A stretch of DNA of 64,000 nt, from NCBI RefSeq assembly GCF_905171765.1, contig NC_053397.1:117548378-117612377 (forward strand). The letters are read 5' to 3'. Under the pieces are notes generated by a model. It had not been told where the DNA came from. It saw only the letters and a list, made by a program, of their open reading frames with translations, and searched no databases. Position numbers and translations under genes: made by a program. Below, in pieces: positions 45,513 to 55,620 of the stretch (positions are counted from its first letter, which is position 1; each line of letters starts with the position of its first letter). The DNA comes from Bufo bufo. Its lineage: Eukaryota > Chordata > Amphibia > Anura > Bufonidae.

Positions 45513-45600
45513 CTAGGATCGGCTCCGTGAGGAACTACCTAACCGTACCTACCTGAAGCAGTAGAGCTATGCCGGAACTGCTGTATGAGGGTAGTCTGAA
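45513..45600 (-). repeat. Ngaro split repeat B2
   Basis: CTAGGATCGGCTCCGTGAGG...GGTAGTCTGAAGGGG, repeated nearly exactly at 45762-45850. Confidence 0.85.
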
Positions 45601-45649
45601 GGGGGCTACCCCGATGTGGATTATGTAAAGAAGAGGGGGGGTTGGGCGG

Positions 45650-45761
45650 GCAGAACTGCCGTCGACCGTGCAGCAGGTAACGGCAGCTGCCTTTTAACCC
45701 TGTGTGGCCCCGCCTCCCCTTGCACAAACACAGCAATGTTAACCATTGCTTAACACTTGTA
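45650..45761 (-). repeat. Ngaro split repeat A2
   Basis: CAGAACTGCCGTCGACCG...TTAACACTTGTA, repeated at 53032-53142 with a few changes. Confidence 0.88.
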
Positions 45762-45850
45762 CTAGGATCGGCTCCGTGAGGAACTACCTAACTGTTCCTA
45801 CCTGAAGCAGTAGAGCTATGCCGTAACTGCTGTATGAGGGTAGCCTGAAG
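45762..45850 (-). repeat. Ngaro split repeat B1
   Basis: Second copy of the CTAGGATCGGCTCCGTGAGG block, directly joined to A2 at 45761/45762. Confidence 0.85.
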
Positions 45851-45897
45851 GGGCCAAAAACCACACTGATGCAGGAAGGTTTAAATGTATATATTTT

Positions 45898-46677
45898 CTA
45901 CGTCGTACTTACAGAACCAAATGATTGAAGGCAAGGGACATTTCCTGTTGTGGGTTTAGGAATATAACGGGCATAACACGCAGATTTCCATCTGCCCAAT
46001 TTCTGGATGACATGTGCCGGCACATTATTTTTGGAGGCTGCCGAGGCGGCACCTATCCGGAACGAATGACCTGTAATAGCCAGCGGTTTGACCCCTGAAG
46101 AGGACACTAGTAGGCGAACGTACTTGAGGAAGGTTTGAATGTTCAGAGGAAACCCATCCAGCTTGAACAAGGGGGACTCCGCAGGCTTGTTCCCAATATA
46201 CTGCAACCACTCCTGCAATACTGTGACTGGGCACCATTTGTTGTTTGTGGCAAAGTATCTGACCTTAACGGACTCCCCAGGTCGGCCTGTCTTGCTGGAG
46301 TCCAAACAGAGGATAATGTGCGGGCCGTCCCAATGCAGTTGGTTTCTCCGCAAGAAGCTGCTGGATGATTTAGCACAGGTGAACTCCCCCGGCCTGAGGA
46401 AACCGTAGAACTCCAGATACATTGCCGCTTTGATGAGTGAGCTAATGTACTGGCCGAACGGGTTGTTCGTCAGTACATCGGAAACGGACCTGATCATGTC
46501 TCCGAAGAAAGGACGTCTGGTGGGCCTTCTCTTAATGGACTGCTTCTGAATGCCTCTCAACAAGGATCTGTCAGTAAATAAAGAAGGTTGATCCGGAAAC
46601 TGAATAAACCAATGATGCTGTATACCAGCCAGGTACAGCTTGATGGTACTATGGGACAGGTTTAAATGTGAGGGCAA
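45898..46677 (-). CDS. Ngaro tyrosine recombinase, ~259 aa
   Basis: Integrates the circular DNA copy by site-specific recombination. The catalytic set is visible: R95 in GFLRPGEF, a likely Lys in DSSKTGRPG (about 129), H204 and R207 in ITGHSFRIGAAS, W230 in KLGRWKS and the nucleophile Y238 in CYARYIP. The first ~60 residues (HSTIKLYLAGIQHHW) fit the SAM-like N-terminal domain. No stop or shift inside. It is the 3'-most gene before the B1 repeat. The true start may lie further upstream, because in this group the recombinase often overlaps RT/RH. Confidence 0.85.
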   Translation of the reverse strand: MPSHLNLSHSTIKLYLAGIQHHWFIQFPDQPSLFTDRSLLRGIQKQSIKRRPTRRPFFGDMIRSVSDVLTNNPFGQYISSLIKAAMYLEFYGFLRPGEFTCAKSSSSFLRRNQLHWDGPHIILCLDSSKTGRPGESVKVRYFATNNKWCPVTVLQEWLQYIGNKPAESPLFKLDGFPLNIQTFLKYVRLLVSSSGVKPLAITGHSFRIGAASAASKNNVPAHVIQKLGRWKSACYARYIPKPTTGNVPCLQSFGSVSTT

Positions 46678-46837
46678 AAAGCTGCAAATGCCAACAAATA
46701 TGTGATAGGACCTTCACCGGCAGAAGGGTATGTGATCTTAAACTTGTCGAACAATCGCCAGGCCGTCTTGTACGCCTTTTGTGTGTTGCTGGACAGAGAC
46801 TTGGACATGAGGCTCTTAGCCATCTCGAGAAATGGAG

Positions 46838-47177
46838 CTACTCCATCAGCAACTGGCCATGAAGCGGAGCCGGTGTTTGTGAGCGGTCTGCCTCCGGAAA
46901 AACCTGAAAGAAGAGGGGAAAATTAAACCGTGATAGAGCATCGGCTGCAATATTACGTCGTCCACTAATGTGTGAGCAAATGAAATTGAAATTATATTGC
47001 AATGAAATTATATTGCAATTATATTGCCTCATTGTCGGTTAGGAATAGGACCGTCTGGTTTCTCCATTGTGCGCCCCATGTTACTGCTGCTGCCACTATG
47101 GGATAGATTTCGAAGAGTGAGGAGCTCCTCGAAAACCCAGTTATGCTGGTTACATCTACTGGCCATGGTTCAGCCAA
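46838..47177 (-). pseudogene. Ngaro RNase H, frame-broken
   Basis: Continuation of the RT gene in another frame. The C-terminal RNase H motif appears as GRRNIAADALSRF (about 46950-46910). Sequence near 46990-47030 has an ATTATATTGCAAT repeat that probably carries the frameshift. Past the break the frame is closed. Confidence 0.65.
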
Positions 47178-48365
47178 TCAATGGGTGCCATGTATGGCTG
47201 CGAAGCCGGCAGTGGGAGAGGCGTCTGTATGGACTACTGGGGAAAGATTGGATGCTACTGGAATGAACAGAGAGACTCCATTCCACTGGGAGAGGAAGTT
47301 GTCCCATATCAGTAAATCCGAGATGGAATTCTGGTCCAGCTGAACGGGGCTATCTTGGCATGGCGCTTGTGGCAGGAGTACCAGTAATCTAGAAATAAAG
47401 GACCTGCCCTGCGGAATGATTCGCATGGCAAAATTCAACATGCCAAGGAGTGACTGAAGATCTGCCTTGGTGGTGACCCTCACTTGAGCTAGTCTGTGAA
47501 CGACCGCCTTGATTCTGGCCAACTTGTCCAGAGGAAGACTGGCCTTCATGTCTACTGTGTTTAAGTGTATCCCTAGAAGGGTGATCTCTGTGCTAGGACC
47601 TTCGACCTTGTGTGGGGCCAATGGAACTTTGAGGTCTTCAAAAGCTGTACCCAGGACCTGTAGATCTTGAGGCTCTTGATCTGGGGATTCCAACAGGAGA
47701 AAGTCATCCAGGTAATGGATAACATGATTTACCCTGAAGGTGTTGGACAAGACCCAATGCAGAGCGCTGGCCAACTGGTCGAATAACCAGGGGCTGGACT
47801 TTGACCCGAAGGTCAGTTTGTTTGCAAAATAATAAACACCCTGCCATTTCATGCCGTGCCACTGCCATAACTCTGAATGGATGGTCAGTAACTTGAAGGC
47901 ATCAGTGATATCTGCCTTTGACAGCCAAGTGCCCTTCCCCAATTTTATTATGACCTGAATGGCCTCGTCTATGGACGCGTATCTCATGGAGAATTCCTCT
48001 GAAGGAATTAATGAGTTCAAGCTTGGTATGTGTAATGGATGTGAGGCCGACAAGTCATAGATTAGGCGTTTTTTAATGTTGAACTTCCCGGTCACAATGC
48101 CTACTGGATTGACCCTCCAGCATGCAAAGGGAGGTTGTTCGAAAGGACCAATCAAGTAACCCCTATCTAGTTCGGTGCTGATTAGATGAGTTACCGCCTC
48201 TGGGTCTCTGGCTGCTGACTGCAAATTCTCGCACTCGAATGTGGTCTGTGGGAGGGCGAGAAGACCGGTGTGGTATCCGTAGATCAAGCCGTTGATGACG
48301 AACTGCACCCATTCAGGGTGTGGATGGGCAGCCAAGAACTGAGCGAGCAGCTCCACGTTAACCAC
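47178..48365 (-). CDS. Ngaro reverse transcriptase (C-terminus broken)
   Basis: RT of the DIRS/Ngaro type: RLIYDLS (about 100-106), KADITDAFKLL (150-160), FGSKSSPWLFDQLA (187-199), catalytic HYLDDFLLL (YLDD 218-221), then LLGIHLNT and the thumb region. The RNase H start HTDASPTAGFAA is at the very end, after which a TGA-type stop or frameshift (47178) separates the rest of RNase H. 395 codons are open. It follows gag closely (gag ends 48372), as in related elements where the two genes nearly abut. Confidence 0.85.
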   Translation of the reverse strand: MVNVELLAQFLAAHPHPEWVQFVINGLIYGYHTGLLALPQTTFECENLQSAARDPEAVTHLISTELDRGYLIGPFEQPPFACWRVNPVGIVTGKFNIKKRLIYDLSASHPLHIPSLNSLIPSEEFSMRYASIDEAIQVIIKLGKGTWLSKADITDAFKLLTIHSELWQWHGMKWQGVYYFANKLTFGSKSSPWLFDQLASALHWVLSNTFRVNHVIHYLDDFLLLESPDQEPQDLQVLGTAFEDLKVPLAPHKVEGPSTEITLLGIHLNTVDMKASLPLDKLARIKAVVHRLAQVRVTTKADLQSLLGMLNFAMRIIPQGRSFISRLLVLLPQAPCQDSPVQLDQNSISDLLIWDNFLSQWNGVSLFIPVASNLSPVVHTDASPTAGFAAIHGTH

Positions 48366-48371
48366 GCTTAG

Positions 48372-49522
48372 TCACGCCGGGCCTTGATTTTTCTGAGGGC
48401 ATGCTACTCGTGGATGGGCTCTGAAACAGATCGAACAAAGGTGTAGTAACGTACACTGATTATAATGACAGATTGCGTAATTATAATTATTACATATCTG
48501 GCTTCTCCCCAGGTATTTGATAGGACGCCCTAATTTATCGACCCTGAATGATGATTTGCTATTAGATGGACCTGGGGCTGAACTAGGCTGAGCTGATTCT
48601 GCTACGTGGCCCCTATTAGAACACCAGCCCGCCTTGTGGGAATATGAATTGCAGACGGTAAAGGTCGGGGCTTTCAGCCCTGCAAAATGGCGACAAAACA
48701 ACTCGGTGTCTATGTTAGACCAATCCAGGATGTGTTGGCACTGTGTCAGGGCGGCTGCTGCTTTAGCTGAGAATGACCGATGATAATCAAAAAACGCTGT
48801 GCCGCCATACTTATACCCTAATTCCACTACCTTGTACATGTACAAATCTAGCTCAGCCTCCTATGCGGATTAGCTGTGCAAATGATGTCCCGGTATAGGC
48901 TGAATGCTAGCATGAATTCAGTGATGCTCAGTTTCCTGTTCAGCCTGGCATCCTTGGACTTCAGGATGACCGAAACCTCACCACATGCTATGGTCTTATT
49001 GTCCGGGGCCTCATGTGTAGCAATGAGCAGGGATGCCAGATTGACGTCCCTACCCTCCAATATGTCTTGCCTGATATTTGCCGGAATGAAATGAGAAGGG
49101 GCGATCGTGGGAATCTGGGATGACCCACCAGAAACACTGGACTGCCCTGCCGCAGCTACCGCTGGTGTTGGTGCTGCCAATATAGCCACAGCAGAACTGG
49201 CCTCCACTGACTCCATTCTGGCCTGTAAGTCCGTCATGGATGATGCCATGCTGTTGATCACGGCGTGTAGCTGGGTGAGTGACGTCTGAATGGTTCCCAT
49301 GGACAAGTCATCTTGGCTCACGGGCGGTGTGTCTGTCATCAGAAGACGATATAACTCCGCTTTCCTTGCAGAGGCTGGAAAGGAGATGCCCCTCCGGCGC
49401 AGCTCGGCGGATAACTTCGGGATGGTCCAGGAACGTAAGGATGGCCCCGCGCTTCGCTCAGACTGGGTGTCCCCACTGTCCTGCAATGCGGAAGAGCCTC
49501 CTGGCATGAATTCTTGCGACAT
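48372..49522 (-). pseudogene. Ngaro gag, one frameshift
   Basis: The N-terminal part (49522-48848) starts MSQEFMPGGSS, with a SAP-like helix pair (LSAELRRRGISFPASARKAEL) and the conserved gag block (IPTIAPSHFIPANIRQDIL, LSITEFMLAFSLYRDI). Near 48848 the loss of about one G shifts the frame. The C-terminal part (48845-48372) continues with KVVELGYKYGGTAFFDYHRSF and ends in a cysteine cluster (ICNNYNYAICHYNQCTLLHL, then CSIC) typical of DIRS gag. Confidence 0.8.
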
Positions 49523-49689
49523 CGGTCAGTAATTGAGAGCCATTAGTAACCCCCCTAGCCCGAACTATGAACTGCAACATGGTGCCCATGTGCCCGACTG
49601 CCGTGACCACCAGTGGATCCCGTCCAACCTGCTTTTGCTGTGGCGGACTTACTGTGCCACCGCCACCTGCTGCGGCGTGATTGTGCACC

Positions 49690-50335
49690 TGTGGACTGCC
49701 GTGAATGTAGCCTGAAGACGTGACAGGCCCTGGTCTCGAGTCTGTAGACGTGACAGACTTGACCTGGCAGCACCTGTGGTGTGTCCACGAATATGTAGAC
49801 ATGTCCTGGTTCGTACGCCTGTAGTCGTGACAGGACTTCGTGCTAGTGTGTGGACGTGCTTGACGAGCAGGTGGTGTGCCTGTAGTCGTGACAGGACTTT
49901 AAGCTGGGTCTGTAGACATGACAGATGTGTTTACCAAGACTGCCTGTAGTCGTGACAGGACTTTATGCCGAGTCTGTGGACGTGACAGACGCGTGAGCAA
50001 GACTGCCTGTAGTCGTGACAGTTTTTTTGTTTTTTTTATATGTCTGTGGTCGTGTGACAGACGTTTTACCAAAATGCCTGTAGTCGTGACAGGACTATAT
50101 GCCAAGTCTGTGGACGTGACAGACGCGTATATTTGGAATGCCCGTAGTTGTGACAGGACTTATGTGTGTCTGAGGTCGTGACAGACTTGCTTTTTTTTTT
50201 TTTGGGATAGTTTGTGGGCACCCGTTCACCGCTGAATGTGATGGATATCTGATCGCTCGTACGCCGAAGTCCGGCACTGATACCTACCTTATCAGATTGT
50301 GTATTTGCCTGTAGTGTCACTGGGACGTGACACGT
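49690..50335. repeat. Hairpin-forming minisatellite in the Ngaro 5' region
   Basis: Alternating short inverted units: CCTGTAGTCGTGACAGG and GTCTGTGGACGTGACAGAC, each a 5-6-bp stem with a 6-7-nt loop, joined by 15-20-nt spacers (TACCAAGACTG, ACTTTATGCCGA). About a dozen hairpins with the core CGTGACAG. It lies just upstream of gag. Confidence 0.8.
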
Positions 50336-50973
50336 AACTGTGGAAACATAAATTCTATTTTAAATTTTTCCCTTTTTTTTTTTTATATATATATATTTTT
50401 TTTACAACATGACACCTCCCCCTGCTATTGGCAATTACCCCACGTGGGGTGGATGTCAGCCACCTGTGTACACCGTCGGCTGCCACGCACGCGACCAACA
50501 GAGGCCGCAGGTTTGCACCACCGAATGTTACAGTAATAAATAATCAGCAGTTGTATTGGACACTACCCGCCTGAAATTAAGACAACCTTGGTACAGCCAT
50601 AATTATGAGACAAGCTGATGAACAGGCGAACAGTGACGTACATGAATACCCTGTGGACCACATGATAAAAATGCAAATAACTGTAGAACAGTGACGTTGG
50701 CAAAAATGATGGGGGTAGGCAGGAAGGGGTTAATGAGGAAGTAATCGAGCAGTGAATTGCTCATGCGCCCTGGAGGGTTCTGATAATTATTTGTCAGAGC
50801 AGCTGATTACTGGAACATTAGTATGACGGTAGCCCGGAGGCACAGTATGATGTAGTCATAGGATTTGCAACCTGAAGTGTCAGGTCTTGGAGGACAGTAC
50901 AAGTCAATTGCCTGGAAAATACCTCAGGCATAGAAAACATTGTTTAATTACATGGAAGGTTCCCAGGGATTTA
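50336..50973. other. Ngaro 5' region, non-coding
   Basis: Starts after the hairpin array with a T-run and short (TA)n (50375-50405). No gene recognised. Interrupted at 50973 by Tc1. Confidence 0.5.
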
Positions 50974-52563
50974 CAAACCGGATTCCAAAAAAGTTGGGAC
51001 ACTATACAAATCGTGAATAAAAACTGAATGCAATGATGTGGAGGTGCCAACTTCTAATATTTTATTCAGAATAGAACATAAATCACGGAACAAAAGTTTA
51101 AACTGAGAAAATGTACAATTTTAAGGGAAAAATATGTTGAATCAGAATTTCATGGTGTCAACAAATCCCCAAAAAGTTGGGACAAGGCCATTTTCAACCA
51201 CTGCGTGGCATCTCCCCTTCTTCTTACAACATTCAACAGACGTCTGGGGACCGAGGAGACCAGTTTCTCAAGTTTAGAAATAGGAATGCTCTCCCATTCT
51301 TGTCTAATACAGGCCTCTAACTGTTCAATCGTCTTGGGCCTTCTTTGTTGCACTTCCTCTTTATGATGCGCCAAAAGTTCTCTATAGGTGAAAGATCTGG
51401 ACTGCAGACTGGCCATTTTAGTACCCGGATCCTACTGCTACGCAGCCATGATGTTGTGATTGATGCAGAATCTGGCATTATCTTGTTGAAAAATGCAGGG
51501 TCTTCCCTGAAAGAGATGACGTCTGGATGGGAGCATATGTTGTTCGAGAACCTGAATATATTTTTCTGCATTGATGGTGCCTTTCCAGACATGCAAGCTG
51601 CCCATGCCACACGCACTTATGCAACCCCATACCATCAGAGATGCAGGCTTCTGAACTGAGCGTTGATAACAACTTGGGTTGTCCTTGTCCTCTTTGGTCC
51701 GGATGACATGGCGTCCCAGATTTCCAAAAAGAACTTCGATTCGTGACTCGTCTGACCACAGAACAGTCTTCCATTTTGCCACACTCCATTTTAAATGATC
51801 CCTGGCCCAGTGAAAACGCCTGAGCTTGTGGATCTTGCTTAGAAATGGCTTCTTCTTTGCACTGTAGAGTTTCAGCTGGCAACGGTGGATGGCACGGTGG
51901 ATTGTGTTCACTGACAATGGTTTCTGGAAGTATTCCTGAGCCCATTCTGTGATTTCCTTTACAGTAGCATTCCTGTTTGTGGTGCAGTGTCGTTTAAGGG
52001 CCCGGAGATCACGGGCATCCAGTATGGTTTTACAGCCTTGACCCTTATGCACAGAGATTGTTCCAGATTCTCAGAATCTTCGGATGATGTTATGCACAGT
52101 TGATGATGATAGATGCAAAGTCTTTGCAATTTTTCGCTGGGTAACACCTTTCTGATATTGCTCCACTATCTTTCTGCGCAACATTGTGGGAATTGGTGAT
52201 CCTCTACCCATCTTGGCTTCTGAGAGACACTGCCACTCTGAGAAGCTCTTTTTATACCCAATCATGTTGCCAATTGACCTAATTAGTGTTAATTGGTCTT
52301 CCAGCTCTTCGTTATGCTCAAATTTACTTTTTCCAGCCTCTTATTGCTACTTGTCCCAACTTTTTTGGGATTTGTTGACACCGTGAAAATTGGAATCAAC
52401 GTATTTTTCCTTTAAAATGATACATTTACTCGGATTAAACGTTTGATCTGTCATCTACGTTCTATTACAAATAAAATATTGACATTTGCCATCTCCACAT
52501 CATTGCATTCAGTTTTTATTCACAATTTGTTTTAGTGTCCCAACTTTTTTGGAATCCGGTTTG
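50974..52563 (-). mobile_element. Tc1-like element, frame-broken
   Basis: TSD TA (50972-50973, 52564-52565). Ends CAAACCGGATTCCAAAAAAG and the inverse. Inverted repeats extend about 90 bp (AAAACTGAATGCAATGATGT in both). Inserted in the Ngaro 5' region. Confidence 0.92.
51150..52211 (-). pseudogene. Tc1 transposase with several lesions
   Basis: Start MGRGSPIPTMLRRKIVEQYQ at 52211. A first HTH follows, then a stop or shift near 52071. The middle part (52052-51438) holds LWSDESRIEVLFG with the first Asp, LMVWGCIS and FQQDNA with the second Asp (followed by R where the family has P), then is shifted near 51440. The last part carries PDLSPIENFWR with the Glu and LVSSVPRRL. At least three frames are needed to read it through. 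Confidence 0.85.
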
Positions 52564-52565
52564 TA

Positions 52566-53031
52566 AATCTATCCATGTATGTACAACGTCTTGCCACCCG
52601 CTTATAGTTCACATACATGAAAACCTTGTGCCGGTGAGCCTGGTAGTCTGAAATATGCTGCTACTCTTCTGTATGAGGAATCTACCGACACCGTACGACC
52701 ATATGTGTACCTTTGAACAACATTATTCCCTTCCCCCAGGCCGCCGGAGACCAAGGAGCATGATACCGGCCGCATCCACTAGGCGGCGCTGAGCGGCGGC
52801 GAGCCCAGATAGCACAAGCAGAGCGCACCGCGACCGCTGACAAGCATGTACTGTCCCCGAGTCCACCGCCGCCCTGCGGACCGGCGTTGTGCACCGCCGG
52901 CTTCCCTTCCCCGGCGGTTCCAATGCAACAGCCCCCGTCTTACTTGAACTCGAGACGACGCGCTCAAAACTCTCAAGAAGCCCGACCTGTGGAGCCGAAT
53001 AACCCGGAAGTGCTGGACTGCCTCCTGACCC
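52566..53031. other. Ngaro 5' region, GC-rich part
   Basis: Between the Tc1 and repeat A1. Several overlapping open frames on both strands fit high GC content. None looks like a protein family. Confidence 0.5.
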
Positions 53032-53142
53032 CAGAACTGCCGTCGACCGTGCAGCAGGTAACGGCAGCTGCCTTTTAACCCTGTGTGGCCCCGCCTCCCC
53101 TCGCACAAATACAGCAATGTTAACCATTGCTTAACACTTGTA
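53032..53142 (-). repeat. Ngaro split repeat A1
   Basis: Same sequence as 45650-45761. Forms the outer 5' end of the element on the minus strand. Confidence 0.88.
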
Positions 53143-53330
53143 CCACCATTCACGGTACTGGCGTCATGACAAAATCCATCAAAGGACTCAGCCGCAACAA
53201 GCACCCTAAGCACCCTTAACATCAAGGGCACCTCAACCACCATCTTGGCTGATGCTTCCTACCACAGAGCGTGTCCCGGAGGATTTCATGCTGTCCACCT
53301 CAACACTGTGCACATCCCCCCTCTTTGAAG
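53143..53330 (+). mobile_element. LTR fragment, right part
   Basis: CCACCATTCACGGTACTGGC and GGGCACCTCA...CCACC match 63520-63700 of the other LTR copy. It ends near CACATCCCCC where PLE sequence resumes. The LTR 3' terminus appears truncated. Confidence 0.6.
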
Positions 53331-53868
53331 AAAGTGATACCGAGAGTAAGACAATTGGTCTCTGACCAATCTGTCCGTGGAGTTAGATTGGAGGAAATAA
53401 GAGATCGATTTTTGAATAGGGGCTACCCAAATAAACTTTTCAAACAGATTGGGACAGAATATATTGGCACCTAGGAAGAATAGCACTTTCCCGTGCCTCC
53501 ATTGTATTCAATGTTCGCATATTATAAAGGGATCAAAGTTTTATCATCCACATACAGGTAAACCCTTTAAAATCAATGGTTATTATACATGTAATACCAC
53601 TAATGTTGTTTATTTAATAAAATGCCCTTGCGGTTTAGTGTATGTAGGGGAAACTATACAAGCTATTAAGGACAGAAAATGCAAACATAAGTTGACGATT
53701 CGTACTGAGAATCTCCTGTTACCCATACCCTACCATTTTCATGCTGCTAAACATTGTATTTCTCAATTGAGGTCCCAAATAACTGAGCAGGTTAAATTGC
53801 CCAGAAGGGGAGGAGACATCAAGAAGTTGCTTTTGAGAAAAGAGAAGTATATTGGATTCATACCCTGA
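53331..53868 (+). pseudogene. PLE copy B, cysteine region and GIY-YIG nuclease
   Basis: Resumes the PLE cut at 44880. 53331-53475 reads IPRVRQLVSDQSVRG...NRGYPNKLF (connector region), then a stop. From 53480 another frame gives CLHCIQCSHI (cysteine pair), GYYTCNTTNVVYLIKCPCGL with YVGETIQAIKDR (GIY-YIG motif and its Arg-containing helix) and LPRRGGDIKKLLLRKE near the C-terminus, ending YIGFIP. The nuclease part is better kept here than in copy A. Confidence 0.8.
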
Positions 53869-54236
53869 GGACCTTCCCTCCACAGGACCTGAATAGAGAT
53901 TTTGAGATCGTTTATGTCAAATGATTTATGTTTTTTTATATATATTTATTTTCTTGCAGAGTTCATCAATATACTGAACTCCGTTTGGTATTTTATGCAA
54001 TTAATGTTGAACCCCGATCCCAGACTTCAGTCCAGATTTAGTATTTACCTGGTTCTATGTCACAGGAACTGACATGCTATATATGTTGTGAGTTTAACTA
54101 TGTATTTTATTAGTTGATGGAGGCCAGGACAGGCCAAAACGCGTCCTACTTGTGTTATTTCTGAAGAATGAAGTAAAATCTTTGAAGAATCTAAAACATG
54201 CTGCTGAGCGTCTCTTCATGTTCTCTTACTTTCACT
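53869..54236 (+). repeat. PLE copy B 3' tail
   Basis: Homologous to 27111-27437. It contains a hammerhead-like core at about 54113-54145 and ends TTACTTTCACT at the hAT insertion. Confidence 0.7.
54113..54145 (+). ncRNA. Hammerhead-like motif (PLE B tail)
   Basis: TTGATGG (consensus CTGATGA), stem II GGCC/GGCC around AGGACA, AAAAC in place of GAAAC, then GC and GTC at the cleavage position. TAG before the core can pair with CTA after it as a short stem I. The copy at 30797 keeps GATGA and GGAAAC. Together the three copies support an ancestral hammerhead. Confidence 0.5.
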
Positions 54237-55284
54237 CAGCGATGGACTGGCCATCGGGAGTACCGGGAGAATCCCGGTGGGCCGATCGAATTATGGGCCG
54301 GCTGTCAATCACTGTCATTTTCTGTGTGATTTTGATTCATTTACCTGGCGGCTGGCGTCGGCGGCGCCGTCAGCCAATGACCGGCGTCCATCAAGCTGCG
54401 CTGGCCTGCCACTTCCCTCCGGCTCCGCCTCCTCCTATGTTTAGAGTGGCCCTGATCACCTCCCAGCGACGTGAGGTATCTCAGGGGTCACGCTCACGGC
54501 CGTATGCGGGAGGAGAGGAGGAGTATGGGAGGAGCCGAGCCCATTCAAGCAACAAGAGGAGGCGGAGCCAGCGCCGCCGAGGAGGAACGAGGAGGAACGA
54601 GAAAGTGTACGAGTACAGCGATAATTCAGTGCCACCACCACAGCGTCAGCAAGTAAGGTTAACAACAAGTGTTACCTATTGCCATTAGGTGTGACTTGCA
54701 ACAACAAACATGTTAAAACACAAGACTAAACGTAAGGGAGGAGCCGAGAAGTTAAGAGACAAAAAAAGGCAAGCACTTGAGGCAGATGCCACTAAATGTG
54801 TAAAATTAGATGCATTATTTGCTGGAACGTCCGCAAAAGCTGAGAGCAGTGCGGGCCTGACTGCTATGGTAAGTCAGACATTATTATTTATTCCTTCTTA
54901 AACCACATACAGATTTGTGGACTTTATGGAACATATTTAGCCTACAGTTGTGACTTACTATATGTCTATTCTCAGGCTGGGTCCACAATAGAGGAGAGTG
55001 GAGAGGAGAGGGAGCATGAGGCAGGCGATGAATGTGAAGACGATAGAGGAGATGAGCAGGAACATGAGTGTAGACAAGAGAGAGAAGTTCTGAAAAAAGA
55101 CAGAGGATTAGAGAGAGGAGAAGACATAACGCATGAGATAGTAGATGACAGAGGAGATGGAAACATACTTATACTTACAGTGGAATGTTTTTACTTATGT
55201 TTTTTTTTTAGTGTGTTTGGGAAAAATAAAGTGGGCCGGTCTGGCTGAAGTCCAGGGCCACTTTATTGTCCCAGTCCATCCCTG
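54237..55284 (+). mobile_element. Non-autonomous hAT with 5' transposase remnant
   Basis: 8-bp TSD CTTTCACT (54229-54236, 55285-55292). Ends CAGCGATGGACTGG and CCAGTCCATCCCTG. Paralogous copy A (about 30915) is an empty site. It keeps an N-terminal transposase piece at 54710-54901 and an acidic/Arg-rich purine tract (54990-55160). Confidence 0.92.
54710..54901 (+). pseudogene. hAT transposase N-terminal fragment
   Basis: MLKHKTKRKGGAEKLRDKKR followed by ALEADATKCVKLDALF, the N-terminal lead of ZMYM1/TTF-type hAT transposases. The frame ends after 63 codons (GTAAGT at about 54869 may be a splice donor). No zinc finger or catalytic domain follows. Confidence 0.6.
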
Positions 55285-55348
55285 CTTTCACTGAACCCCC
55301 GCTGTCAGGTGGGAACGCCATCAGTAGCGCCTCAACCAGTGTACATCT
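55285..55348. other. PLE end plus 38-bp hAT spacer
   Basis: CACTGAACCCCCGCTGTCAG ends the PLE. GGGAACGCCATCAGTAGCGC resembles 18902-18945 of the hAT transposase, so this is host hAT between two PLE insertions. Confidence 0.6.
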
Positions 55349-55620
55349 ATTGGATTCATACCCTGGGTAACTTGCATCCATGGGGCCTAAATAGAGATTT
55401 TGAGATTGGTTATGTCAATGGTTGACAAAATGATTTATGTTTCTTGATATATATTTATTTTCTTGCAGAGTTCATCAATATACTGAAGTCCATTTAGTAT
55501 TTCATGCAATTAATGTTGAACCTCGATTCCAGACTTCAGTCCAGATTTTGTATTTACCTGGTTTCACGTCACAGGAACTGACATGATATATATGTTGTGA
55601 GTTTAAGAATGTATTTTATT
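55349..55620 (+). repeat. Second PLE 3' tail, copy B
   Basis: Parallel to 27450-27700, from TATTGGATTCATACCC to TTAGTTGA. Confidence 0.65.

Larger units (their letters stand above)
45513..53142 (-). mobile_element. Ngaro-type tyrosine-recombinase retrotransposon
   Basis: Minus-strand order: repeat A1 (53142-53032), gag, RT/RNase H, tyrosine recombinase, B1 (about 45850-45762), A2 (45761-45650), B2 (about 45600-45513). This A1-ORFs-B1-A2-B2 pattern is the split direct repeat arrangement of Ngaro-like DIRS retrotransposons, which integrate with a recombinase and leave no TSD. None is seen here. Coding frames carry at least two lesions. A Tc1 (50974-52563) lies in the 5' region. Confidence 0.85.

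Noticed and set aside
52682..53243. Several 130-150-codon frames upstream of Ngaro
   Set aside because: GC-rich 5' region and split repeat A1 of the retrotransposon. Frames conflict and none has a domain.
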